In this document: piece after piece, positions 35,701-46,667 of the stretch | How the letters are laid out: every line of letters begins with the position of its first letter | How positions within the stretch are numbered: position 1 is the first letter of the stretch | The notes under the pieces: generated by a model | What the model saw: the letters and a program-made list of their open reading frames with translations, nothing else | Databases searched by the model: none | What the model was told of the DNA's origin: nothing | Assembly: GCF_018320785.1 (NCBI RefSeq) | Contig: NC_054878.1 | Location: 44,635,429-44,699,428 of the forward strand | From: Cheilinus undulatus | Taxonomy: Eukaryota > Chordata > Actinopteri > Labriformes > Labridae | DNA: 64,000 bases | Reading direction: 5' to 3' | Translations under genes and position numbers: made by a program

Positions 35701-38700
35701 TTAATCAACGTCTTACGTTAGATAACCTGTGAAAACATGACTGTGGTTGTTGAACGGGCTCGTAAAACTTCAGGCTGCAGACTATTTTTAAACAAGTTTA
35801 GTGCACCCCGGATTTCTGACTTAATCTAGCTTGATTTTAACACCAGCTGAACTTTTACTTTATTTTTAATGTGGCGTATTCTCATAGTTCAGCTCTAAAC
35901 TTTCATATTTTGTCATATAAACTGTTCTAGACTAGATATATTCACATATTAACCTAGCGTTACGACTCAAACCGTCTCTGTACACATATTTCATCAGCTG
36001 AGGATCTTTACCGACAGCGGTTAACATCATTAAGATGTAGTTATTTTTTTTAAAAGCACTTTCAGCTGAAATAAAGCTGTTTACTGCCTATTCCCGACTG
36101 ATTTCTGTCACTCATCCTTTCTTTAACTCTGCAGCTGGAACAGCTGACTCGCGCTGCCTGTGACTCTACATGCACTCTTTTACAGCCCTGCCCACCCAAG
36201 TGAGAGCACGGGTGTCCGTGGAAACGCAAACTATTTTGGGGTTTAGCGTACCAAACCATACCAAACCGAACTGAATCAAACCCTGATGGAAACACAGCTA
36301 AAGAGACACAGAGAGGCTGTGATGTGTCCCTCTGTGTCACTGCAGACAGGAACTGCTATGAATAAGGACTCAAAACAAGCTATTTCCAAACAGCACAAGG
36401 ACGTTCTGTTGTAAATATGTCAATATCTTTAAGACTTTTGTCATACAATGGTTGTATTTCCCAATTTGGTTCACAAGAGATGGGAGAAAAAGTTTTCGTT
36501 TTCATTTAGTTTGGTTCTTTTGTCTTTGTACTGCCATAACTACTCAAAAGTTCCAGTGACATTACTGCAGCTTACATATTCTTTAAGATCAGGTTGTCCT
36601 GCAAAATAAAGGATGTTTAAATCTTGACTGTGCACCACAGGGTTGATGTTTTACAAGCTTTTTAAGACAAAAACTCCAGGAGAGACACAATATTTAAAAA
36701 ATAGCATAAACCCAGGAGAGAAAGATTGTTCACAGTCTCACCTTTTTACTGTAGACTGGAGACCATCCTTAAAGTAAAGAGGTTGATCCATGGACAAGTT
36801 ACTGCTGAGGGACACACCGCTGGGAGCAGATCCAGGTCCAGGAGAGTCTGGTCTGAGCTGACCTGGGCTTCAACACAACACACACACAGCTTGGAGAGTG
36901 AATCATTGTGATGTTGAGTGAAACAGATTTATGAAGAGTTTTGTTCTGAATCTACATTTTAAAATGACGTCACTGAATAACAGGGTAAATATGTCTGACA
37001 ATTCTGCTGCATTTGACATTTTTTTTCTCAGCTCACAGCCATGAATGTGCTGAAAAATGATGATTATTATTTCAGGAGGAATCTGGCAGGGTTGGCATGG
37101 CTTTAAGATGGTTGGATATTGTGGATGAAGTGGATTTAACCCTGGTCTGATTCTGGTACTCAGTATTGTTGCTCAAAGAAAAACCGGCTCATTGGCAAAG
37201 AGAAAAAGCCTGGGTGTACGGTGAAAGAGTCCGCTCACAAACTCAGCAGAGACTCAGGGTGTCAGAGAGTGGAGAGACTCTTTCATCTCTACATTTGTTC
37301 TGACCATTAACCCCTGAGCCTGGCCTTGTTTTATACACCTGTGTTATTCAGAGTTTAATAACTTGGACCATTAATCGTAGACACTGGGGTGGGAATCACT
37401 TGTGGCGCCATGATACAATTTTATCAAATCTTGGGTCGCGATTTGATAGCATTGTGATTTTAAACACTTTACAAAAACAGTGATTATTGCGATACCATAT
37501 ACTGCGATATATTGCGATCCATATGATTTTTTCAACTGTTTAATAGATTTATCATTAGTCTTATCCTCATGTTTGTCATATTTCCCCAGTATTTTGTGTT
37601 CATGTAGCACTTCTTGCAAACCTGATGTGTCATGTCCATCTCATTCATGCCCTGCTTGCATTCCTAATGTCCTTCCCCTGGTGCTGCCATGTTTTTTGTA
37701 CTAACTTTCTCCTGCTCTATGACCGTCAACTCTGCTGACCTCACTGGACAAACAATGAACAATGCTGTATTGTTTTTTCTGTCACCCCTACTGGAAACTA
37801 AGGGTGGGACAAAAAATCGATACACTGAAATATCGCGATACTTCCTGGCGCGATATTGTACCGATATTTTAAAATGCAGTATCGATATTTAATTAATTAG
37901 CTAATTATTCACTTTGTTGGTGCAGTAGGTTGTGGTGTAATTTCACCCCCTGACCGCTAGTTGGCGGCAGGCATCGCCAGCTGGCAGTTAACTCTTGCCT
38001 CTTCTCTCTTGAGACAATGAGATCACACGAGACTTCCGGTCTGCGTGAGCCGGTTGCTTGTACCTTACCCAGCAGAGCGACTTCTGCCGCATTCATAGTG
38101 GATGTGTAGACTTACTTTGGCTTCCAAAACATTAAAGACAGCACAAACTTAGACAGGAGTTAGACAGTCGTTTGCAAGATATGCCACTCCAGAGTAAAAT
38201 ACTCAGACAACATGACGAATCTACAAGTAAGGCATCATCACGTTAGCGCTACAGCTAACGGCTAACGTCAACAAACAAGCCCGTTGAAGCTACCGCTGGT
38301 CTCTACTCATGCAACCATAATCACAGTCGTTTTATTTGTAAGGACCTGTCCCGTGTAGTGTCGTTAAGAATGACAGCTTTGGTAATACAAGAAAGAAATA
38401 CTGACCTGTCACGTCATGCCCTCCGCAAAACACAGTCCATCAGTCTTAAAGCTGGACATGACGATCAGCTCGTCTCTCATAATCTCCCTCCGCAAACACG
38501 TTATGTGATGACATAAAAAACTGATAAAATATGAAATATAAAGGATTGGAGTACATTCACTCTATAATAATTTATTCCCCTTTTCTTAAAAAAAAATCAA
38601 GGTAGCATTTTAATTCAGTGCAACAAATGGGGAAAATCCTCATCTTCAGATTGAAAAAAGATAGGTAAAATGCATGATGATGCAGGACTATATATTTTTT

Positions 38701-41495
38701 AAATAGCTTAATTCTACATTGTTAAATTCGATATTAACTTAAAATTACATAATAAGTTATACATATATATATACTACACACATATGTATAGACTTTATGC
38801 ACTTCATATTCAGTATTTAGCTTAGTCTGTGTCAAATTCTGGGAAATTGATACTAAATTGTTGTGAATAAACTGAGAAATCCTGCACTTGACCATTTTAT
38901 AACTATTTTGTATTCTCTAGTTAGACACATTTTGTGATGTATCGTTATACACATGTGATGTGTATTTTTCCTGATATAGTCTGTAGGCATCATTATCATT
39001 CATCTTTTTCACTGGTGTTTAAAAAGCTAACAAAAGATTGCAAAAATCTGCAATATCGTAGAATCGCGATTTAAATCGAATCGGCACCTACAGAATCGTA
39101 AAAAATCGAATCGGGAGAAAAGTGAATCGTCCCAGCCCTACTGGAAACCCTCTGTTTTTCTGTTCTAGTGACACTTTGTATGCCTTTGCAGCTCTTACAC
39201 AAGCTTTTCTAGCAAGCCTGGAATTTGTCTGACTTTCAGGGGTTCGTTACAGATTAAATCTGTGTCAGCAAATCCATTTTTAATCATCTCTGCTGCCAGC
39301 TTAGCATTAGCCACCATCTCCAGTTCCCAAAACACATAACACATGGGCTGTGACAACCAATGGCAGGCTGTGCCTGTCGTCACATCATGCTTTTTCAAAC
39401 AGTGCACAAACTAGAGGAGAGAGCCTAAAGGAACTCATAACGGAGAGAAATAGGTCATTTCCACTGAGCGGTCCGGCTCAGTTCGGTGCGGTACGGCACA
39501 TAGAGAAAGGGTCCCAAAAAAACGACCCGTACCGTCCCACTTTTCAGCACCCTTCCGTAGGGGTGCCAATCTTACCTAACCGTACCAAAAAGGTGGAGCT
39601 ACACACACAACAATAGGGGCTGTACTGACGCCACGTCAGCGCGCAACTCAGCTGCTCGCCACCGGGCTTCAAAGATGGAAGTCTGCTGTGAGAAGCGGGC
39701 GAAAATCGGAGAAAAGCGGACTAATATCTGCCTAAATGGGAAATATTTGGACTCGATGGAGATCCAAACTGTTTCCTAGTATATGGATATCTGGCCACAA
39801 ATCAAGTTTCCTGACGTTTATCTGGATGATTTTAAGAACACAAAGCGGCACCTGAAGGCTCACATCAGCCTGATCCATCCGCGATGGATGAGAAACTGAA
39901 TTAATGCGGACGTTTTGTGAATACGAAGCCTTTGAACAGTTCATTCCCATCTGTAACTAGTTATTAATCAACGTCTTACGTTAGATAACCTGTGAAAACA
40001 TGACTGTGGTTGGTGAACGGGCTTGTAAAACTTCAGGCTGCAGACTATTTTTAAACAAGTTTAGCGCACCCCGGATTTCTGACTTAATCTAGCTTGATTT
40101 TAACACCAGCTGAACTTTTACTTTATTTTTAATGTGGCGTATTCTCATAGTTCAGCTCTAAACTTTCATATTTTGTCATATAAACTGTTCTAGACTAGAT
40201 ATATTCACATATTAACCTAGCGTTACGACTCAAACCGTCTCTGTACACATATTCCATCAGCTGAGGATCTTTACCGACAGCGGTTAACATCATTAAGATG
40301 TAGTTATTTTTTTTAAAAGCACTTTCAGCTGAAATAAAGCTGTTTACTGCTTATTCCCAACTGATTTCTGTCACTCATCCTTTCTTTAACTCTGCAGCTG
40401 GAACAGCTGACTCGCGCTGCCTGTGACTCTACATGCATTCTTTTACAGCCCTGCCCACCCAAGTGAGAGCACGGGTGTCCGTGGAAACGCAAACTATTTT
40501 GGGGTTTAGCGTACCAAACCATACCAAACCGAACTGAATCAAACCCTGATGGAAACACAGCTAAAGAGACACAGAGAGGCTGTGATGTGTCCCTCTGTGT
40601 CACTGCAGACAGGAACTGCTATGAATAAGGACTCAAAACAAGCTATTTCCAAACAGCACAAGGACGTTCTGTTGTAAATATGTCAATATCTTTAAGACTT
40701 TTGTCATACAATGGTTGTATTTCCCAATTTGGTTCACAAGAGATGGGAGAAAAAGTTTTCGTTTTCATTTAGTTTGGTTCTTTTGTCTTTGTACTGCCAT
40801 AACTGCAAAAGTTCCAGTGACATTACTGCAGCTTACATATTCTTTAAGATCAGGTTGTCCTGAAAAATAAAGGATGTTTAAATCTTGATTGTGCACCACA
40901 GGGTTGATGTTTTACAAGCTTTTTAAGACAAAAAGTCCAGGAGAGACACAATATTCAAAAAACAGCATAAACCCAGGACGGAAAGACTGTTCACATTCTC
41001 ACCTTTTTACTGTAGACTGGAGACCATCCTTAAAGTAAAGAGGGTTATCCATGGACCAGTCACTGCTGAGGGACACACAGCTGAGAGCAGATCCAGGTCC
41101 ACAAGAGTCTGGTCTGAGCTGACTTGGGCTTCAACACAACACACACAGAGCATGGAGAGTTAATCATTGTGATGTTGAGTGAAACAGCTTGATGAAGAGT
41201 TTTGTTATAAAATGGCAATAAGAGAAAAAGCCTGGGTGTACGGTGGTAGATTCAGCTCGCAAACTCAGCAGAGACTCAGGGTGTCAGAGAGTGGAGGGAC
41301 TCTTTAATCTCCACATTTGGTGATGACAATAATGATGGTGTAGTGATGTTAGTTCTTATCTTTGTAATCTGGAAGAATCATCGACTGTTCCAGATCTTCA
41401 TCTTACCTCAGAGTTGTGGTCTGGCCTTCATGTTTCCCAAACCGTGTGGTTTTAGAGGGAGGGGCTTCCTCCTCTCTGTCCTCTCTCTGATCCAT
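23101..41495 (-). CDS. NLRC3-like NLR receptor (FISNA-NACHT-LRR-B30.2), intact
   Basis: An intracellular immune sensor of the fish-expanded NLR-C class. Thirteen coding exons, minus strand: 41407-41495, 41003-41128, 36742-36867, 33827-33952, 32683-32808, 30994-31072, 28798-29056, 26807-28610, 26548-26721, 26183-26356, 25873-26046, 23738-23784, 23101-23633. All joins are GT-AG and in phase, giving 3837 nt (1278 residues). Residues 1-29 are the start peptide ([15 protein letters not shown]). About 30-197 are four 42-residue repeats, 198-310 a linker with an acidic [11 protein letters not shown] stretch, 311-400 FISNA. NACHT has Walker A at 408-415 (GVAGIGKT) and Walker B at 479-488 (VFIFDGLDE). 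About 912-1085 are three LRR units and 1102-1278 is PRY-SPRY. Family knowledge suggests nucleotide-dependent oligomerisation and a role in innate signalling; the ligand is unknown. The first intron and the repeat-exon introns are full of transposons. Confidence 0.92.
25873..26721 (-). CDS. Three 174-bp LRR exons of the NLR gene
   Basis: Exons 26548-26721, 26183-26356 and 25873-26046 are each exactly 174 bp (58 codons) and begin and end in the same phase. They read [20 protein letters not shown]...[33 protein letters not shown]..., and [20 protein letters not shown]...[16 protein letters not shown]. These are ribonuclease-inhibitor-type LRR pairs. The equal length and phase explain how such exons are gained or lost in the family. 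Confidence 0.92.
26807..28610 (-). CDS. FISNA-NACHT exon of the NLR gene
   Basis: A single 1804-bp exon. The acceptor is TCTTCAG at 28611-28617 and the donor CA|GTGGGT at 26806. It encodes FISNA ([30 protein letters not shown]), NACHT with Walker A and B, a winged-helix/superhelical part ([17 protein letters not shown] equivalent, here [11 protein letters not shown]) and the C-terminal segment up to [11 protein letters not shown]. It is 8 bp longer than the pseudogene exon at 8279-10074. Confidence 0.95.
28798..31072 (-). CDS. N-terminal linker exons of the NLR gene
   Basis: Exon 28798-29056 (259 bp) reads [40 protein letters not shown] and [14 protein letters not shown], the usual N-terminal block before FISNA in fish NLRC3-like proteins. 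Exon 30994-31072 (79 bp) reads [20 protein letters not shown]. Between them lie a family A repeat and an L1-like fragment (29.17-30.82 kb). Both exons are shorter in the pseudogene (248 and 55 bp). Confidence 0.9.
29175..29570. mobile_element. Dispersed family A element, partial copy
   Basis: GCAACAAGAGGCCGGTACCATTA, AAAGAAGAACAAAGAACAGCAGTGA and GACATGTCTATAGTCGCCATG match, in reverse orientation, the interior of the element at 52891-53436. The distal end carries AGATGGATGTGTTTCACACATCCATCTGGCATTTCAGGTTA. It lies in an NLR intron. Confidence 0.6.
29830..30820 (+). mobile_element. L1-like (Tx1-type) LINE 3' fragment
   Basis: 30071-30415 reads [71 protein letters not shown]. This is the C-terminal region of fish L1-clade reverse transcriptases (C..C...FLHMxWxC..V..FW). 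Upstream 29.87-30.07 kb continues in other frames. An AATAAAAAATTGATTAC tail ends the element near 30805. Plus strand, opposite to the host NLR gene. Confidence 0.7.
31330..32465 (+). mobile_element. Decayed Rex3/RTE LINE with internal deletion
   Basis: Several frames together give the endonuclease end of a Rex3/[20 protein letters not shown] near 31372, [16 protein letters not shown] near 31640, [52 protein letters not shown]. At about 32085 it jumps to the C-terminal tail ([20 protein letters not shown]...), skipping the reverse transcriptase core. Frameshifts make it inactive. It lies inside the NLR intron between the 79-bp exon and the first repeat exon. Confidence 0.75.
32683..41128 (-). 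CDS. Four 126-bp N-terminal repeat exons of the NLR gene
   Basis: Exons 41003-41128, 36742-36867, 33827-33952 and 32683-32808 are all exactly 126 bp with phase-2 borders. They read [20 protein letters not shown], [20 protein letters not shown] and close variants. Each encodes a 42-residue repeat seen as a tandem N-terminal peptide in several fish NLR-C groups. Because the exon is symmetric, adding or removing copies keeps the frame. The middle two lie in nearly identical 2.9-kb genomic units. The pseudogene has two such exons. Confidence 0.9.
33690..36600. repeat. NLR exon-intron tandem unit 1 (about 2.9 kb)
   Basis: Begins around GGTTGTCCTGAAAAATAAAG and contains repeat exon 33827-33952 plus intron. 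The next unit starts at the same words near 36595, and the exon-to-exon offset is 2915 bp. Sequence is almost identical over long stretches with the following unit (for example 34140-34870 and 37055-37785), so the duplication is recent. Confidence 0.9.
35188..36300. mobile_element. 1.1-kb non-autonomous DNA element (copy in unit 1)
   Basis: Ends TAGGTCATTTCCACTGAGCG and CTGATGGAAACACAGCTA are imperfect inverted repeats. The homologous empty site in the shorter unit (33310-33330, GGAGAGAAAGAGACAC) reads across, so this is an insertion. The interior includes inverted runs of GGTACGG / ACCAAACC. No transposase frame. Confidence 0.7.
37799..39140. mobile_element. hAT-like non-autonomous transposon, 1342 bp
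   Basis: Ends TAAGGGTGGGAC and GTCCCAGCCCTA are inverted repeats. The 8-bp CTGGAAAC is duplicated on both sides (37791-37798 and 39141-39148), the target duplication length typical of hAT elements. The paralogous site at about 34880 lacks it. Subterminal AAATCGATACACTGAAATATCGCGATAC and GAATCGCGATTTAAATCGAATCGG are palindrome-like. No transposase frame. Confidence 0.85.
39451..40563. mobile_element. 1.1-kb non-autonomous DNA element (copy in unit 2)
   Basis: Same element at the same place in the second tandem unit, also 1113 bp. It inserted before the unit was duplicated, and few substitutions separate the copies. Confidence 0.7.
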
Positions 41496-41504
41496 AGCCC
41501 CCAC
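41407..41504 (-). other. Start exon of the NLR gene with ATG
   Basis: The acceptor TTCTGTGAAG precedes 41504. Nine untranslated bases lead to ATG at 41493-41495, then [20 protein letters not shown]. The exon ends TCTGAG|GTAAGA. The paralogous exon in the pseudogene has AAG in place of ATG, which supports this start choice. Confidence 0.85.
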
Positions 41505-41989
41505 CTTCACAGAAACACAACAACATGTTCATTTATCACAAATATTCAGGACTGACAGAAATTATGTTGGAGCAGCAAACAGGATCTGATGAAATCTAAC
41601 AATCAGCCACTCCACTTATGTTAGCACTTTATAATCAGACCAACAAGAATGTCTGTGGACTGTGGAAGGAAGTCTGAGTATCTGGAGAGAACCCACCCAT
41701 GTACAGGGAGAACATGTAAACTCTACACAGGAAGTTCCTGTCAGCCTGAGACAGGAAGTTATTCATGTGATGGAGCAGCACTAACCAGAGAGCCTCTGTG
41801 CAGCCATTCAGAGTAATAACAAGAATCAACAAGTCCAGAATAAAACCGCATGATCCAGGTTGATAGAGGCTGTCAGACCTGTTCAGACACTGTCTGCATT
41901 TTCTCTGATGGTGACTCTGACCTGATTCAACAGAGGTCCAGATAATTGGTGCTAGTAGTTTCACAGTTAGTGGAGTAGGGATCAGCTGA

Positions 41990-43470
41990 GTGCAGTGAAT
42001 GCGTCTCAGTGATTGTAGTATAAAGACACTTGAGTCTGGAAGGTACAGTCACTGGTTCATTAGTATTCCTGGCTACAATTACACCATGGAGACAAAGGAA
42101 CACTCCAAGCATCTCAGAGAAAGGTTAATGGAAAGTATAAGTCACGGCATGAATACAAAATCATTTCCAAGGTTCTGAACATCCCCCAGAGTTCAGTTAA
42201 ATCCATCATGAAGAATGAAGGAACATGTCACATGCGTAAATCTGCCTAGATCAGGACGTCCTCAAGAAGGAGACTGGTGAGAGAGGCCACCAAGACACCT
42301 ATGACTACTCTGAAGGAGTTCCAAGCTTCAGCAGCTGAGATGGGAGAGACTCTGCAGACAACAACTGTTCAATTCAATTCAATTCAATTCAACTTTATTT
42401 ATATAGCACATTTAAAACAACCACGGTTGACCAAAGTGCTTCACAGTATAAAAGCAAAACATAAAACAAGAATACACACAATTAATTTGTAAAATTAATT
42501 TAAAAAATAGAACATTTTACAGTAATAGTAAAAGTTACAGTAGCATCTAAATCTAAAATCTGTTGGAATAAAATAATCTCTTCCTGAATTGAAAGCCAAC
42601 GAGAAAAGATAAGTTTTTAACAATGATTTAAAATGTTCTACAGTTTGAGCAGATCTCACATTAAGGGGTAAGCTATTCCACAGTTTTGGGGCAGCTACTG
42701 CAAAAGCTCGATCTCCCCTTGTTTTTAGCCTTGTTTTGGGCACATCCATGAGGAGCTGATTGACAGACCTCAGAGCTCTGGCTGGGGTGTGAACATGAAG
42801 CAGTTCACATATATATGCTGGTGCAAGACCATGAAGAGCTTTATAAGCTAATAGAAGAATTTTAAATTCAATCCTGAAGTGGACAGGAAGCCAATGCAGA
42901 GAGAGCAACACCGGAGTAATGTGGTTCCTCTTCTTTGTGCCTGTTAGAAGGCAAGCAGACGCATTTTGGACCAGCTGCAATCGCTGGACTGAGGAGTGGT
43001 CCAAGCCTACATATAAAGAGTTACAGTAGTCCAATCTAGAAGAAATAAAAGCATGAACCAGTCTCTCTAGGTCTTTGAGAGGGAGATAGGGCTTTACTTT
43101 GGCAATTAGCCTAGTTGAAAGAAGCTGGAATTTACAACAGAAGAGATCTGCTTATCGAATTTAAACGCTTCATCAAAAACTGTTGGCCGGGTTCTTCACC
43201 AGTCAGAGCTTTATGGGAGAGTGGCAAAGAGAAAGACACTGTTGAAGAAAACTCAGATTCAGTCTGGACTAGAATTCACCAAAAGGCATGTGGGAGACTC
43301 CATGGTCAAGAGGAAGAAAGTTTTTTGGTCTGATGAGACCAAAATGGAGTTGTTTGGACATCAGACAAGATGTGAAACGGTGGTGGCAGCATCATGCTGT
43401 GGGGATGCCTCACAGCTACCAGCCATGGAAGGCTTGTATATGAAGGGTGAAAGTAGCTAAATTAAATGAT
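41990..43470 (+). mobile_element. Tc1-like transposon, interrupted by an L2-type LINE
   Basis: 41990-42369 and 43178-43470 join into one degraded Tc1 transposase unit: ACTCCAAGCATCTCAGAGAA, SSRRRLVREATKTPMTTLKE-type codons, then GSSPVRALWESGKEKD, RHVGDSMVKRKKVFWSDETK and GGGSIMLWG-type codons near 43380. The DET motif of the DDE core is recognisable but frameshifts are present. The element lies in the long first intron of the NLR gene. Confidence 0.85.
42370..43177 (-). mobile_element. L2-type LINE 3' fragment nested in Tc1
   Basis: The minus strand reads MDYCNSLYVGLDHSSVQRLQ, LVQNASACLLTGTKKRNHIT, LLSLHWLPVHFRIEFKILLL, YKALHGLAPAYICELL, ending about LKTYLFSLAFNSG. This is the C-terminal tail of fish L2/CR1-clade reverse transcriptases. 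The 3' tail is TATATAAATAAAGTTG-(AATTG)n, read on the plus strand as CAATTCAATTCAATTCAACT. Flanking AACTGTT at 42363-42369 and 43178-43184 is a 7-bp target duplication inside the Tc1 codons. 179 codons are still open. Confidence 0.88.
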
Positions 43471-43499
43471 TAAAGTGGAGGTGGTTTAAATGCATGTGA

Positions 43500-45860
43500 A
43501 TTCAGTTATGAACTGATAACAATGCTTATGAATTTTTACAAATGTTGATCTTTTTCCATTCATCATTTCTAATTAACAGCTCAAATATTTTCATTGATCA
43601 TCTAAGGAAAGAGGCCTCACAGGTGGAAGGAACAAAATGTGATGATAATTTAACTGTATTCTCTATATAGCGCCAGATCACAACAGAATTCCTATAAGCA
43701 CCTTTCCGACAGAGCAGGTCTCTACCTGGTCCCTTTATCAAACAAACTAAATATCCTTATGTTATTCATCTAGTTTACATGAATGTATCTAATTTCCGAG
43801 TCCTGGTTTTCTGCTTGTTCCCTCTGACTCCATGACGAGAGCCTGGGGAATTTTTGAGATGATAAATTGACATTGATTGTTATCATTTACAGTTTTATGA
43901 ATATTGACATTATGGTTTCCGAGTGAGAATCTCCGGGCTCAGCCGGGTGATTTAAGCCAGAAAAAGACCTAAACCCTCAATGAATCACACCACAGCAGCT
44001 GACATAAAAAACATCCTGGATCTCAGATATGAGGCAGATTTTTCAGCTTTTCTAAACCATAAAAATGTCACTCCTTGTGTCACAAGAACTCTGTTAATAT
44101 TTTAAGGTAGGAACTTGACATGTCTGACCGTCAATATTTACAGTTTTATGGACATTTTTGGGAGTTTTTTTTTTTTTTCTGGCTGCTGTGGTCTGATTCA
44201 CAGAGGGTCAGGTCTGTTTCTATACTTACTTCACCTGGTTGAGCCCGGAGCTTCTCAACTCCACAAATGTCAAAATTAGTAAATATCAAAATCACAAATA
44301 TTTCTCCCCTCAAAAAACCCACAAAGGTAATCGAGTGATGACAGAGATCCCAGAAGTCTTTAAAAACGCCATCACTGCTATGAAGTTTCATCATTGAATA
44401 ACTGGATCATCACTTTTATTTTCACTTTGCAAACATTTTCATCACTTTTATAATAACATGCATGTTTAATTTATACTGATTAAATCACAAACATTTCAAT
44501 CACATTAATTTTTATTATCACGTTTTGTTTCTTCCACCCTTGAGGCCTCTGTCCTTAGATGATCAGTGAAAATGTTTGAGCTGTTAATGATAAACAATGA
44601 ATGGAAAAAGATCAAAATGATGAAATTTTACACTATTTTCATCAAATTGTAACAATTTCATCAAATCAACCTCAAATTAATCAAATCAAAACACAATTTA
44701 TTACTTTTTTTATTCAAATGCATTTTTATCACTTCATAATTCAATTCACATGAGATTTTTTATCATCTCCACTTTTATAATTTAATTTTTGTTACTTTTG
44801 CCCTTCACATACTGCAGCCTCAATTTAGGCAAAACATGCCTAAAACTTCTGCACAGTATTTAATGAGCTCTTCACAGAATTAATATGATTTACTGACAAC
44901 ATCCACAAACCCCAATTATGTTATGATTATTCCAGCACTATTGCCCTTAAATATTTCTGATTAGATTACTGGATTAAGCGACAGAATAGTCAAGAGAATA
45001 CTAGATTACTGCAGCCCTGATGTGACTTATAAGGAATGTTAGCTGCTCTGATGAAGGCCTGTTGCGTTTTTCGGAGTCTATAGTCCTAATTAAATAAATA
45101 CTTTTGATTAACTATCCCTCTGAGAGCCTCAGATCCAGGCACAGGTTAAGAACACAGAGGCCCCCGGGCACAAATCTTGGAGGGCCCTGAGACCCCTACC
45201 ACCATATGCATACGGTGAAGGTTTTGAATAATAGGCTGGTATTTGTTGAAAACACCTGTAGGTTATATATAGCTAAAAAATACTGGGCTAGTTAGCCCAG
45301 ACTTTAGTGGGTTCATGTAAAGCATCCCACTCCTGAAATTAGCATCATAATTTTTGCATAATCAGCTCTTACATGTGATGTTTCCAAGACAATTTTGATA
45401 GAAAATTAGATTTTAAAAAGGCAATAAATAAATCTATCCCCCTTGCAACAGTTTGAGGATCAAAACATTTTATTTATGCTTCCTATGAACAGAACTGTCT
45501 GATGTTTAATGCTACATGACATGGAAATTTGTAGAAAACTTTGACATAGGAATGATAAAAAAGCCAAATGTGCAGTAACAGATCCATATTTCTGATAATG
45601 CAGAAATATCAGTATTAAAGTTTTTTTTAATATTTTCTGCAGTATAGGCTCAAGCTTTTCAAAGTAAAAAAAAAACACCATTGTTATTAAAACTGTTTTC
45701 ATACGGAGTTTAATTTACAGACAAGGACAGGGACAGAAAAAACTTCTGTTTTTTTTTCTTTGAGAGCTGGCTAAAGTGCACTTTTTGCAAACAATGATCA
45801 GAAAATTACCTCACCTACGGCTTCAAAACAAATGATGTGATGGGATATTATTAATATAAT
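43500..45860. other. AT-rich NLR intron, no gene seen
   Basis: Part of the long 5' intron of the NLR gene. A short TATAGCGCCAGATCACAAC piece at 43668-43690 looks like an old LINE 3' end. 43580-44600 contains an inverted relation (AGGAAAGAGGCCTCA...GGTGGAAGGAAC against GTTTCTTCCACCCTTGAGGCCTCTG), suggesting a decayed inverted-repeat element. No splice-flanked frame was found. Confidence 0.45.
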
Positions 45861-45865
45861 TAATT

Positions 45866-46667
45866 AATATATTCAGGAGGAAAGGTCAGGTGTTAATGGC
45901 TTAGATATTCAGGAGGAAAGGTCAGGTGTTAATGGTCAGATATTTAGGAGGAAAGGTCAGGTGTTAATGGTCAGATATTCAGGAGGAAAGGTCAGGTGTT
46001 AATGGTCAGATATTCAGGAGGAAAGGTCAGGTGTTAATGGTCAGATATTCAGGAGGAAAGGTCAGGTGTTAATGGTCAGATATTCAGGAGGAAAGGTCAG
46101 GTGTTAATGGTCAGATATTCAGGAGGAAAGGTCAGGTGTTAATGGTCAGATATTCAGGAGGAAAGGTCAGGTGTTAATGGTCAGATATTCAGGAGGAAAG
46201 GTCAGGTGTTAATGGTCAGATATTCAGGAGGAAAGGTCAGGTGTTAATGGTCAGATATTCAGGAGGAAAGGTCAGGTGTTAATGGTCAGATATTCAGGAG
46301 GAAAGGTCAGGTGTTAATGGTCAGATATTCAGGAGGAAAGGTCAGGTGTTAATGGTCAGATATTCAGGAGGAAAGGTCAGGTGTTAATGGTCAGATATTC
46401 AGGAGGAAAGGTCAGGTGTTAATGGTCAGATATTCAGGAGGAAAGGTCAGGTGTTAACGGTCAGATATTCAGGAGGAAAGGTCAGGTGTTAACGGTCAGA
46501 TTTTCAGGAGGAAAGGTCAGGTGTTAATGGTCAGATATTCAGGAGGAAAGGTCAGGTGTTAATGGTCAGATATTCAGGAGGAAAGGTCAGGTGTTAACGG
46601 TCAGATATTCAGGAGGAAAGGTCAGGTGTTAACGGTCAGATTTTCAGGAGGAAAGGTCAGGTGTTAG
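45866..46667. repeat. 35-bp minisatellite, about 23 copies
   Basis: Unit TCAGATATTCAGGAGGAAAGGTCAGGTGTTAATGG; the period was checked at 45971 and 46006. Most copies are identical. Near the right end AACGG and TTTTC variants recur as a block of four units. The array lies in the NLR first intron, about 0.4 kb downstream (in transcription) of the noncoding exon. Confidence 0.95.

Larger units (their letters stand above)
36600..40860. repeat. NLR exon-intron tandem unit 2 (about 4.26 kb)
   Basis: Second copy of the 33.69-36.60 kb unit, holding repeat exon 36742-36867. It is longer by about 1350 bp, which is accounted for by the hAT-like insertion 37799-39140 plus its 8-bp target duplication. The exon-to-exon offset to the next repeat exon is 4261 bp. 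Confidence 0.9.

Noticed and set aside
45866..46667. Regular repeats with constant spacing that could suggest a CRISPR array
   Set aside because: The whole 35-bp unit is repeated with no unique spacers and the DNA is vertebrate, so it is a minisatellite.
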